The notes beneath the pieces are model-generated. The model was not told the origin of the DNA. It made no database searches and worked only from the letters and a program-made list of their open reading frames with translations. Both the position numbers and the translations under genes were made by a program. A stretch of 12,883 bases of DNA from Deltaproteobacteria bacterium (GTDB taxonomy: Bacteria > Desulfobacterota > Desulfobacteria > Desulfobacterales > Desulfatirhabdiaceae), in the NCBI GenBank assembly GCA_021778975.1, contig JAJYBO010000058.1, positions 1-12,883 on the forward strand. The letters are read 5' to 3'. Shown here piece after piece: positions 6,615 through 12,883 of this stretch; position 1 is the stretch's first letter, and every line of letters starts with the position of its first letter.

Positions 6615-9227
6615 TCACACCGCTGCGTTCAGGTTCCAGGGATAGCATACCTTTTTGGACCCGATATGATGAACGATTCCCCGCAGGTACGCGTCCTCCT
6701 CATCCAGATTCTGAAATCCGCCAAGAAGCGCATCCCGTTTCAGAGCGTAATTCTGCATGTCCTCGGATATCTCGGCAAAACGGCGTGCGGCATGCTCCAG
6801 CAGAAGCCGCATCACATTTTCCGGCATCCGATGACGAAGCAAGAGGCTCAGATGCGTCAGACACAGTCCCTTTGAGTACGTGTAGGCATTTTGGCCGTGC
6901 GGTGTTTTCAGGAATTCCGCCAGGCTTTTCAGGTAAGTTGTTTCCGCATCCTTCATCAGATGGCACACCCTGCAATGGGCAGAGTTTCCGACAAGAGCCA
7001 GCACGGAGCTTCCGGCATCGGAATCCGGTGACGCCGCTATCGCCGCCAGCTCCGTCGAAAGTTTGTCTATGAGAAAAGGGAGCCCCTGAGAAAGCCCGAG
7101 CGGTGAAGATATCGCTTCCTGTTGCCAGGTATGAAGAGAGCAAAATCCCAGAAATGCCGCATGTTCGCGCTGGGTACGTTCCTGGGTCGCAAACTCGTAT
7201 TGCCAGGTTGCAAGAAAACGTGAGACAGCATCACCGATGCGGTTGCACACCGGGCAACCACGGGTATTCAGATCTCTTTCGATATTTTCTTCAGATTCTG
7301 AAACTGTCGGGAGGAATACCGGTTCCGGTGCTTTCGATGTTGAAAAATCCGGGTATTTAAAATTTGATGCCCGAATTGGTGTATCCGCCGGGTCATCACC
7401 GGTGGATATGGCCCGGTCTCGAAGCATATCGGATCGGATCGAGACAAATTGCTCCCTGATTTCTGCAAGAAAATGAATATCCATGGCAAGCCCTTCTCTG
7501 TCCAGATCGGAAAGCTGCCAGTGTCCGTTTATACCTTTGGAAAGCCTCTTGCCTTTCAGAGCCTGAACAATCCGGGATTCAATTTCGACGGCGCGCTTTT
7601 CGATTTCCGCCGTCAGTTGATCCATCACGCAGTGGATACTGTTCATGAATGTTTCATTGAGATGGTCGGCGCAGGCTGCCATCAGCGTTTCGATATTCTC
7701 GGTCAAACGCTTCCTTAACCAATGTCTTGTGACAAACACGGGTAACCATGCCATACCGAACGGCGATCGAAGCCGCCATTCGATTTTTTCGAAATTTGGC
7801 GTCGTCGCCACCCCATGAATGGGACATTCAGAGGTTGCATCACCGGAAGAGACGATTTTGGTCGTGTCTTCCAGAACCTCCGCAGCGGCTGTGGGGATTT
7901 GATGCAGACTCAGCTCAAGCGTTGGCCATTCCCGGCGCAAAATACCGAGAATTTCGGAATGGAATCTTTCTGTTTGCTGCTTTGTCCACTGCTCCAAATC
8001 CTGCCTGAAACGCGGTACGGAATTCAGAGCGACATTTTTCATAACCGATCGGGAAAGTTGCCAGCTCATCCGGGAAAGCATGTGATAAATTTCCACGAGA
8101 AGCACACGAACATCACCCGTAAGAAACGCATTGATTTCGGATGATATCCGATTTGCCGCCCATGTCATGACTTGTTTTTGCACGGTATCGAGCATATCTT
8201 TCCGAGCATTTTTCAGTGTCTGAAAACGATCTTTCAGGGCCGTCAGCTTTTCCTGCGCCATTCCCTGGGGGATATTTCCCGCTGTTTCGAGCAGATTTAA
8301 TTCACAAGATGCCCTGTCTGCCAGACGCATTACCTTATCCAGAATCGAGATCAACAGCACGCTGCTTTTCTCGTTCAGAAGAAAATCGGACAGGGCTTCT
8401 TGAAACGTTTTCAGGCCGCTTTCTTCATATTTTGAGTTGTCTTGCGCAAGTTTCGATTCCAGCGCCATGACGGAAGAAACCGGAAAAATCCGGAGATCCT
8501 CGGCGTCCGTCGTCCGCATCAGAATTCCGGAGACGAAATCCAGTACCTGCTGACATTCGTTTGGGGTAACAAGGTCAATTTTGTTGACCACGAAGAAAAT
8601 CTTACGCACATGTTCACGGATCTTCCTGAGAAAGTCCGTTTCGGCTCCGGAAATCGGCGTATCCACACTGGTTACAAAGACTACGGCGTCGCTTTGCGGC
8701 AGAAAGCCGCAGGTGGTCGCCGTATTGGCTTCGATGGCGGAGCCGATACCCGGCGTATCCACAAATTCGAGTCCGTTTCTAAGAAACGGCGAAGGCAGCT
8801 CCAGAGAAGCATAAACCACTTTTTTCACATTGCCGGGATTTCCGTTTTCGGTTACAAATTCGGCAAGGCGCGAAATTGAAACCTCCTCAGCATATACGGC
8901 GTCTTCTCTCAGAACGCTCAGCCTTTCCAGTGGGCCATATTTGAGGACCGTAATCACCGATGTCAGCGGAAAAACTCCGGTCGGCAGGATATCCTGCCCG
9001 ATAACGGCGTTCATGAGTGAGCTTTTCCCGCGCTTGAACTGCCCTACCACAGCCAGCGTAAAACGATCTTCCGTCAGTTTCACCATCCATTGCCGGCATT
9101 CTTCGGCCTCTTTTTCTCCGACATGCTTTCGAAGAAACGCCATCAGTGAGCGAATCTGATGGGCGACAAGCTGCTTGGATTGTGTGTACTGTTTAAATCT
9201 CGACAGATTGGGCATCATGTCCATCAT
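6615..9227 (-). CDS. dynamin-like large GTPase with cysteine/histidine-rich C-terminal domain
   Basis: This 870-aa protein begins with a dynamin-family GTPase domain: G1 GQFKRGKSS (62-70), G2 Thr around PLTSVIT (87-93), G3 DTPG (157-160) and G4 NKID (215-218). A long helical stalk-like region follows (about 290-600). It contains CPIH at 468-471 and a hydrophobic, aromatic stretch around 489-505 that could act as a membrane-contacting paddle. The last 220 residues hold two similar modules: CPVC (658-661) with GFCSLH (694-699), and CRVC (752-755) with GLCLTH (787-792), then a final Cys at 861. The CxxC...CxxH pattern suggests metal binding and resembles DUF6062-type domains, though I cannot confirm the family. 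Dynamin-like proteins remodel or tether membranes through GTP-driven assembly. No strong Shine-Dalgarno precedes the ATG at 9227, and nearby ATGs at 9224, 9218 and 9215 are alternatives. The gene follows the MFS gene by 36 bases. Confidence 0.88.
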   Translation of the reverse strand: MMDMMPNLSRFKQYTQSKQLVAHQIRSLMAFLRKHVGEKEAEECRQWMVKLTEDRFTLAVVGQFKRGKSSLMNAVIGQDILPTGVFPLTSVITVLKYGPLERLSVLREDAVYAEEVSISRLAEFVTENGNPGNVKKVVYASLELPSPFLRNGLEFVDTPGIGSAIEANTATTCGFLPQSDAVVFVTSVDTPISGAETDFLRKIREHVRKIFFVVNKIDLVTPNECQQVLDFVSGILMRTTDAEDLRIFPVSSVMALESKLAQDNSKYEESGLKTFQEALSDFLLNEKSSVLLISILDKVMRLADRASCELNLLETAGNIPQGMAQEKLTALKDRFQTLKNARKDMLDTVQKQVMTWAANRISSEINAFLTGDVRVLLVEIYHMLSRMSWQLSRSVMKNVALNSVPRFRQDLEQWTKQQTERFHSEILGILRREWPTLELSLHQIPTAAAEVLEDTTKIVSSGDATSECPIHGVATTPNFEKIEWRLRSPFGMAWLPVFVTRHWLRKRLTENIETLMAACADHLNETFMNSIHCVMDQLTAEIEKRAVEIESRIVQALKGKRLSKGINGHWQLSDLDREGLAMDIHFLAEIREQFVSIRSDMLRDRAISTGDDPADTPIRASNFKYPDFSTSKAPEPVFLPTVSESEENIERDLNTRGCPVCNRIGDAVSRFLATWQYEFATQERTQREHAAFLGFCSLHTWQQEAISSPLGLSQGLPFLIDKLSTELAAIAASPDSDAGSSVLALVGNSAHCRVCHLMKDAETTYLKSLAEFLKTPHGQNAYTYSKGLCLTHLSLLLRHRMPENVMRLLLEHAARRFAEISEDMQNYALKRDALLGGFQNLDEEDAYLRGIVHHIGSKKVCYPWNLNAAV

Positions 9228-9263
9228 AAAACCAACGCGAATTTCGAATCGTTTTTCAATGGG

Positions 9264-10484
9264 TTATTCCCGTTTTGCCGAACATGCCGATGTGTCGGGA
9301 TTACACCGAATAGTCGCTGTAACGATGGTTCCCGCCAGACCGACGATTGCTGCATACCCAAATCCCCAGACTGGACCTGCGGCTGTCCAGAGCAGCCCGA
9401 CGGCAAGGCTTGATACAAAATCTCCAAGGCCATTGACCACGCCTAGCACGCCAAAGGCGGTTCCGGAAAGTTCTGCACCCACGTAGTCCCGGACAGCCAC
9501 ACCCTCGATGACATCTTCCCATGCGATGAAAATTCCGGCCAGAACAAAAAAGATCATGAACCACCATACGGATGGAATCGCAATGGCAAACCCGATAAAC
9601 GTCACCACCGCCACGCCGTATCCTATGGAAAGAAATTGGCTTCGCGTAACGCTGCCGTCGCTCATTGCGCCAATCGGATAAGAAGCGACGGCATAAACAA
9701 TATTACGAAGCAGGTAAAGCAGCGCTGCAATGCGGGACGCTCCAATCATACCCATCTGGGGTTCAAGAACCGTTGTAGCTCTGAGAATCATGAGTGTCGG
9801 AGCAAAATCGGCGATACCGAAAACACCGATTCCAATGAGTAACCGGCGGTAGTTCTTCGGCATGGATCGAATGGCTTCCAGCAATCTCAGCCCATGGTTG
9901 GGCATACGTTTTTTTTCTTTTATCAGCAAAAATGCGATTACCGAAAAAAGACCAGGAATCAATGTCAGCAGGAAAATAACCCGGAAAGCGCCATCATGGA
10001 TATCCAGAGGAAATGGCATCCAGCGGCCCAATATGGCGATGATGTCTGGATGCTCCGCAAAAAAACCCAACAGGCCAAAGGCAGCCAGAGGCCCTAATAT
10101 GGCGCCAAGTGTATCTCCGGCTCTGTGAAATCCAAAAGCTTTTCCCCGACATTCCGGAGAAACCGATTCCGCCAGCATGGCATCCCGAATCGGCCCACGG
10201 ATGCCCCGGCCAAGCCAGCCGATAATACGTGCAATGAGGATAAGCGGCCAAGCGAATGCAAACGCAATAAGAGGTTTTGCAACGGCTGTCAGAAAATATC
10301 CGAAGACTCCCCACGTCTTGCGATGACCGATCCGGTCACTGTGAAATCCAGCACCCAACTTGACAAAACTCGAAAGCGCGTCTGCTGTTCCTTCGATAAA
10401 TCCAAGGATGGCGGCAGATGCACCGATCGTCTGCATGAACTGCGGCAAAATGGCCGTCGCCATTTCATGGCAAAAATCGCTCAA
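9264..10484 (-). CDS. MFS transporter (N-terminus interrupted by an in-frame TAG upstream)
   Basis: This polytopic inner-membrane protein of the major facilitator superfamily has about 12 hydrophobic segments. The loop 2-3 signature is GAGFHSDRIGHRK (44-56). GRGIRGPIRDAM (92-103) and RGKAFGFHRAGDTLGAILGP (113-132) mark a specific MFS subgroup whose substrates are mostly undefined. The longest uninterrupted frame can only start at the TTG at 10484, which has no Shine-Dalgarno and would cut off the first half of transmembrane segment 1. The same frame continues upstream through the typical first-helix residues NRNVFLFGFTSLL to a TAG at 10524-10526. Beyond it lies an in-frame ATG at 10589 with a good Shine-Dalgarno. 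The gene as written may therefore be broken, read through, or mis-sequenced. Motifs after the TAG are intact. Confidence 0.85.
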   Translation of the reverse strand: MSDFCHEMATAILPQFMQTIGASAAILGFIEGTADALSSFVKLGAGFHSDRIGHRKTWGVFGYFLTAVAKPLIAFAFAWPLILIARIIGWLGRGIRGPIRDAMLAESVSPECRGKAFGFHRAGDTLGAILGPLAAFGLLGFFAEHPDIIAILGRWMPFPLDIHDGAFRVIFLLTLIPGLFSVIAFLLIKEKKRMPNHGLRLLEAIRSMPKNYRRLLIGIGVFGIADFAPTLMILRATTVLEPQMGMIGASRIAALLYLLRNIVYAVASYPIGAMSDGSVTRSQFLSIGYGVAVVTFIGFAIAIPSVWWFMIFFVLAGIFIAWEDVIEGVAVRDYVGAELSGTAFGVLGVVNGLGDFVSSLAVGLLWTAAGPVWGFGYAAIVGLAGTIVTATIRCNPDTSACSAKRE

Positions 10485-10523
10485 AAGGCTGGTAAAACCA
10501 AATAGAAATACATTACGGTTAAA

Positions 10524-10589
10524 CTACCCGTTTTTAGTCGCCATAACAGCCGAGTCCGCTTTCGAATCATTTTTCAACGTGTCATTCAT
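10524..10589 (-). other. in-frame 5' extension of the MFS gene ending in an amber codon
   Basis: The ATG at 10589 is followed by 20 further sense codons (beginning MNDTLKNDSKADS and ending ATKNG) and then TAG at 10524-10526. The ATG is exactly 35 codons upstream of the TTG at 10484, in the same frame. After the TAG come 13 sense codons (FNRNVFLFGFTSL) and then the TTG. The hydrophilic 21-residue leader followed by a membrane helix is what a normal MFS N-terminus would look like if the TAG were a sense codon. Alternatively it is a separate 21-aa leader peptide. Confidence 0.6.
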
Positions 10590-10597
10590 GACGTATT

Positions 10598-10601
10598 CTC
10601 C
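10598..10601 (-). promoter_or_regulatory. Shine-Dalgarno deciding the ancestral MFS start
   Basis: On the minus strand this reads GGAG, 8 bases before the ATG at 10589. No comparable site precedes the TTG at 10484 or the internal ATG at 10463. Translation is therefore expected to begin at 10589, upstream of the TAG. Confidence 0.6.
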
Positions 10602-10640
10602 ATTTCCATCGGGAACAGGCTGATCCTGCGTCACACAGGA

Positions 10641-11072
10641 TTACCTTTTCTTGAGAGTATCCAGGATGATGTTCAGGTGTTTTTCGACCTCGGACAGATG
10701 AGGATCAAAATACGCCGCAAATCCTTCGGGAGCCTCGCCGTACCGTTTGAGGCGTTCGCTCCCGATTTCCGCAAGGGCGGCCCAAAGCCCTGAACATTGG
10801 CTCCAGATATATCCGGCGGCATCCTCAATGTGTGTGTCAAGTTTCAACCCGCACTTGCAGTCTTCAAGAATACGCCGGACATCCTGAATGCCGGCCAGAA
10901 TGGTTTCGCGCTGGGACGGCGTCAGACGATTGTTTTCGAGATACAGGACAGAATGCAATTCCCGGCCATGAGCCCATTGCTCGAACTCACACAGGGTTTT
11001 ATCAAACATTGCCAAAGTGATTCCGATCGCTCGTCGGTAATTCGAATTGACATCTGGAATGGCGTCGCTCAT
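10641..11072 (-). CDS. small helical protein of unknown function, apparent homologue of the 145-aa protein at 2592-3029
   Basis: This 143-aa, probably all-helical soluble protein has no recognised domain. It aligns with the product of 2592-3029 over most of its length; the shared core is A-L-x-E-[IL]-x-S followed by [LM]-[KR]-x-Y-G-[DE] (residues 99-113 here). A Cys (93) and a Gly (75) lie in matching positions, and a preceding helix is similar (IQDVRRILED, 62-71). A segment starting LTPSQRETILAGI resembles a helix cap in a small helical bundle. An AGGAG Shine-Dalgarno lies 4 bases before the ATG. It follows the poly-gamma-glutamate-hydrolase-like gene by 33 bases and precedes the ATG of the MFS gene by 51 bases, so it is probably co-transcribed. 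The function is unknown; an adaptor or regulatory subunit for the ATPases or GTPase is only a guess. Confidence 0.75.
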   Translation of the reverse strand: MSDAIPDVNSNYRRAIGITLAMFDKTLCEFEQWAHGRELHSVLYLENNRLTPSQRETILAGIQDVRRILEDCKCGLKLDTHIEDAAGYIWSQCSGLWAALAEIGSERLKRYGEAPEGFAAYFDPHLSEVEKHLNIILDTLKKR

Positions 11073-11105
11073 TTTTCTCCTGACAATTGCTGCTGCAGAC
11101 TATGT

Positions 11106-11750
11106 TCAATCGGTAGCGTCTTCAGGCTCGGATTCCCTGAACAGGCTTCCAAACGGCTCTATGGCGTTTCGGATCATCTGAACAAAGGAGTGAAAGACAT
11201 CTGTTGGATAATTTCTTCCGGCTGGCGTGAGATCACGGAACATTTGAACGCGAAGCCCCCGGCTGATTTCCATCTGAACGCCCATGCCGCGGCCGCAGAG
11301 ATTGCATATGTTCGCCTGGTTCACGCCTTCGAAATGTGGATCCGCACAACAGGCTGCATGGAAACCGGCGGCGCTCAAGCGGCTTTGGATGCGCTCCCGC
11401 AATTCAAAATCCCGACCGCCGATATGCACCACCGGTACGATCGCCGCACAGCCGTGAATTGAGATGATGATTTCGGAAAAGCATACGATCTCCAGGGCGG
11501 TTGGTTCATCAAATGCCGTACTGGTGATGTGCAGCGCCCTGTTACCAGCGGTTTTGATGCCTTCGAGCGCATAAAAACTGTGATCGTCGCCGGCGATGGC
11601 GTCAGCAATCTGGGAGGTGCCCGGTTCGATATCGCCGCCGTGAATGCTCAGCACCGCGATCCCGGAATCGCCGGCGCGCCAGCGGATCCGAAAATCCACG
11701 CCCTCCACTTCGAAGGTTTTCAGATGTCCGAAATTCGAATATCTGTCCAT
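11106..11750 (-). CDS. poly-gamma-glutamate hydrolase family protein (PghP-like)
   Basis: This 214-aa protein has the pattern of the zinc-dependent poly-gamma-glutamate hydrolase family found in bacilli and their phages. Seen here are SIHGGDIEPGTSQIADAI (35-52), where H37 and E42 are probable metal ligands; a Tyr/Glu-Gly segment SFYALEGIK (58-66); LHITSTAFDEP (73-83); SIHG (97-100); and a C-terminal NICN...GVQMEISRGLR block (147-167) with E161 as a likely catalytic or metal residue. The phage enzyme cleaves gamma-glutamyl bonds; the chromosomal homologues have no settled substrate. There is no signal peptide, so a cytoplasmic role is suggested. The start is supported by GGAG 5 bases upstream. 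It lies 100 bases after enolase, with no clear terminator between, and heads the run of unusual genes. Confidence 0.85.
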   Translation of the reverse strand: MDRYSNFGHLKTFEVEGVDFRIRWRAGDSGIAVLSIHGGDIEPGTSQIADAIAGDDHSFYALEGIKTAGNRALHITSTAFDEPTALEIVCFSEIIISIHGCAAIVPVVHIGGRDFELRERIQSRLSAAGFHAACCADPHFEGVNQANICNLCGRGMGVQMEISRGLRVQMFRDLTPAGRNYPTDVFHSFVQMIRNAIEPFGSLFRESEPEDATD

Positions 11751-11850
11751 TTGATCTCCGGATTCGCCGTCGCACTCTGTTTTTGTGGAAAGTATGAAGC
11801 CGTTTCTGCCTTGCAGATTGACATACCGTAACGTCGTTTTCTGCCCGGCG
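11751..11850 (-). other. 100-base gap between enolase and the PghP-like gene
   Basis: Reading the minus strand, I see no hairpin followed by a T-run and no convincing -35/-10 pair. The downstream genes may therefore be expressed by transcription continuing from enolase, but a weak promoter could be missed by eye. Confidence 0.35.
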
Positions 11851-12883
11851 CTACCGAATCAGCGGATTGCCGAAAAGCGCCACCCGTCCCAATTCCGCTT
11901 CGATTTCAAGCAGCCGGTTATATTTGGCGATACGCTCGCTCCGGCATAGAGAACCCGTTTTGATCTGCCCGCCGCCCATAGCCACAGCGAAATCGGCGAT
12001 GAAGGCGTCCTCGGTTTCTCCGGAACGGTGTGAAATCACAAAACTCCAGCCTGCCTTGCGGCACAGCGCAACCGCCGCGATGGTTTCGGTTACGGTGCCG
12101 ATCTGGTTGAGTTTGATCAATGCGGCGTTGGTTGTCTTCTCCTGCACTCCGCGCTCGATAAAACGCGTGTTTGTCACATAGATGTCGTCTCCGACCAGTT
12201 GTATCCGGCCGCCCAGAACCGACGTCTGCTCCCGGAATCCATCCCAGTCGTTTTCATCCAGACCGTCTTCGATGGAAACGATGGGATATTTTCCTACCCA
12301 CGAACCGTACAATTGCGTCATTTCGGAGCTCGTTTTTTTGCCCTGCCCGGACTTTTTAAGATGATAAACGCCATTTTCAAAAAAAGAACTTGCTGCCGGA
12401 TCGAGCGCGATGGCAATGTCCCGCCCGGGCCGATATCCAGCGGCTTCCATGGCTTCGATAATCACCTCGCAGGCTTCTTCATTGCTTCTGAGGTTCGGGG
12501 CGAAACCGCCTTCATCCCCGACGCTGGTGCTGTAGCCTTTTTTTCTGAGAATATCTTTCAAGGCATGAAAGGTTTCAGCGGCATAGCGGAGAGCTTCGGA
12601 AAACGTCGGAGCGCCCACCGGCATCACCATGAATTCCTGAAAATCGACGCTGTTGTCGGCGTGTTTTCCGCCATTCAGGATGTTCATCTGCGGCATGGGA
12701 ATACGCACTGCTCCTGGTCCGCCCAGATAAAAGTAAAGTGGAAGCCCTGACGCCGCAGCCGCAGCTCGCGTCACCGACATGGAAACCCCCAGAATCGCGT
12801 TTGCACCCAACCGTTCCTTGTTGGCGGTGCCGTCAAGTTCGATCATCATGCGATCTATTTCCGCCTGTCTGAAAGGCTCCATT
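11851..12883 (-). CDS. eno: enolase, C-terminal 343 residues (5' end outside window)
   Basis: Enolase (phosphopyruvate hydratase) interconverts 2-phosphoglycerate and phosphoenolpyruvate in glycolysis and gluconeogenesis. The visible part covers the end of the N-terminal domain and the whole TIM-barrel domain. Diagnostic segments are MNILNGGKHADN, the catalytic Glu in GDEGGFAPN, the Mg ligands in LDPAASSF, SIEDGLDE and LVGDD, the catalytic Lys in LIKLNQIG, SHRSGETED, and the substrate-binding Lys in GQIKTGSLCRSER. The Met at 12882 aligns inside the protein, not at the start; about 80 N-terminal residues lie beyond the window edge. The end at NPLIR followed by TAG is a natural enolase terminus, which shows that TAG acts as a real stop in this genome. 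It is the first visible gene of the minus-strand run. Confidence 0.97.
   Translation of the reverse strand, partial: MEPFRQAEIDRMMIELDGTANKERLGANAILGVSMSVTRAAAAASGLPLYFYLGGPGAVRIPMPQMNILNGGKHADNSVDFQEFMVMPVGAPTFSEALRYAAETFHALKDILRKKGYSTSVGDEGGFAPNLRSNEEACEVIIEAMEAAGYRPGRDIAIALDPAASSFFENGVYHLKKSGQGKKTSSEMTQLYGSWVGKYPIVSIEDGLDENDWDGFREQTSVLGGRIQLVGDDIYVTNTRFIERGVQEKTTNAALIKLNQIGTVTETIAAVALCRKAGWSFVISHRSGETEDAFIADFAVAMGGGQIKTGSLCRSERIAKYNRLLEIEAELGRVALFGNPLIR

Noticed and set aside
8442..8879. 145-codon open frame on the plus strand
   Set aside because: It is antisense to the GTPase domain of the dynamin-like protein and has no protein-like features.
10524..10526. genome-wide reassignment of TAG to a sense codon
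   Set aside because: Enolase ends naturally at a TAG and a MutS-like gene also ends in TAG, so TAG works as a stop here. Only a local event is considered.
10797..11462. 221-codon open frame on the plus strand
   Set aside because: It runs antisense across two well-supported minus-strand genes (143-aa protein and PghP-like protein). It has no family motifs and the translation is shadow-like.
12199..12750. 183-codon open frame on the plus strand
   Set aside because: It lies wholly antisense to the enolase coding region, whose motifs are unmistakable.

Overview
The window looks like bacterial chromosome of moderate GC content with compact gene spacing. A Desulfobacterota-type source is my best guess. 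It rests on the style of the enolase, the AAA-ATPase/PD-(D/E)XK gene and the TPR-tailed protein at the left edge, and it is inference rather than a marker-based assignment. No rRNA, tRNA, CRISPR array, insertion sequence or prophage is visible.

Layout. The left edge (1-330, +) is the C-terminal end of a TPR protein, followed by about 200 bases that are mostly non-coding and may hold a 39-codon ORF. A complete AAA-ATPase-like/PD-(D/E)XK gene lies at 528-2309 (-). A 282-base divergent intergenic region (2310-2591) carries a good sigma70-type promoter for that gene and a perfect 8-bp inverted repeat. A small helical protein (2592-3029, +) then runs tail to tail into the next cluster, with a 69-bp overlap.

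The rest of the window is one long co-directional run on the minus strand. Read in the direction of transcription it is: enolase (cut by the window edge), a poly-gamma-glutamate-hydrolase-like protein, a 143-aa helical protein, an MFS transporter, an 870-aa dynamin-like GTPase with a cysteine/histidine-rich C-terminus, a small HAD protein of the soluble P-type-ATPase type, and two tandem MutS-like ATPases that overlap by ATGA. After enolase the gaps are 100, 33, about 51, 36, about 52, 27 and -4 bases, which suggests one transcription unit.

The core MFS / dynamin-like GTPase / HAD / MutS-like / MutS-like set, bracketed by two apparently homologous 143-145-aa helical proteins, does not match any named system I know and is the best candidate for an undescribed module. 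The two MutS-like proteins lack mismatch-recognition domains and both have Asn-Glu in place of Asp-Glu at Walker B. The GTPase ends in two CxxC...CxxH modules.

A second striking point is the 5' end of the MFS gene. A well-positioned Shine-Dalgarno/ATG at 10589 is in frame with the MFS ORF, but a TAG codon interrupts the frame just before the first transmembrane segment. This could be a nonsense mutation, programmed readthrough, or a sequence error.
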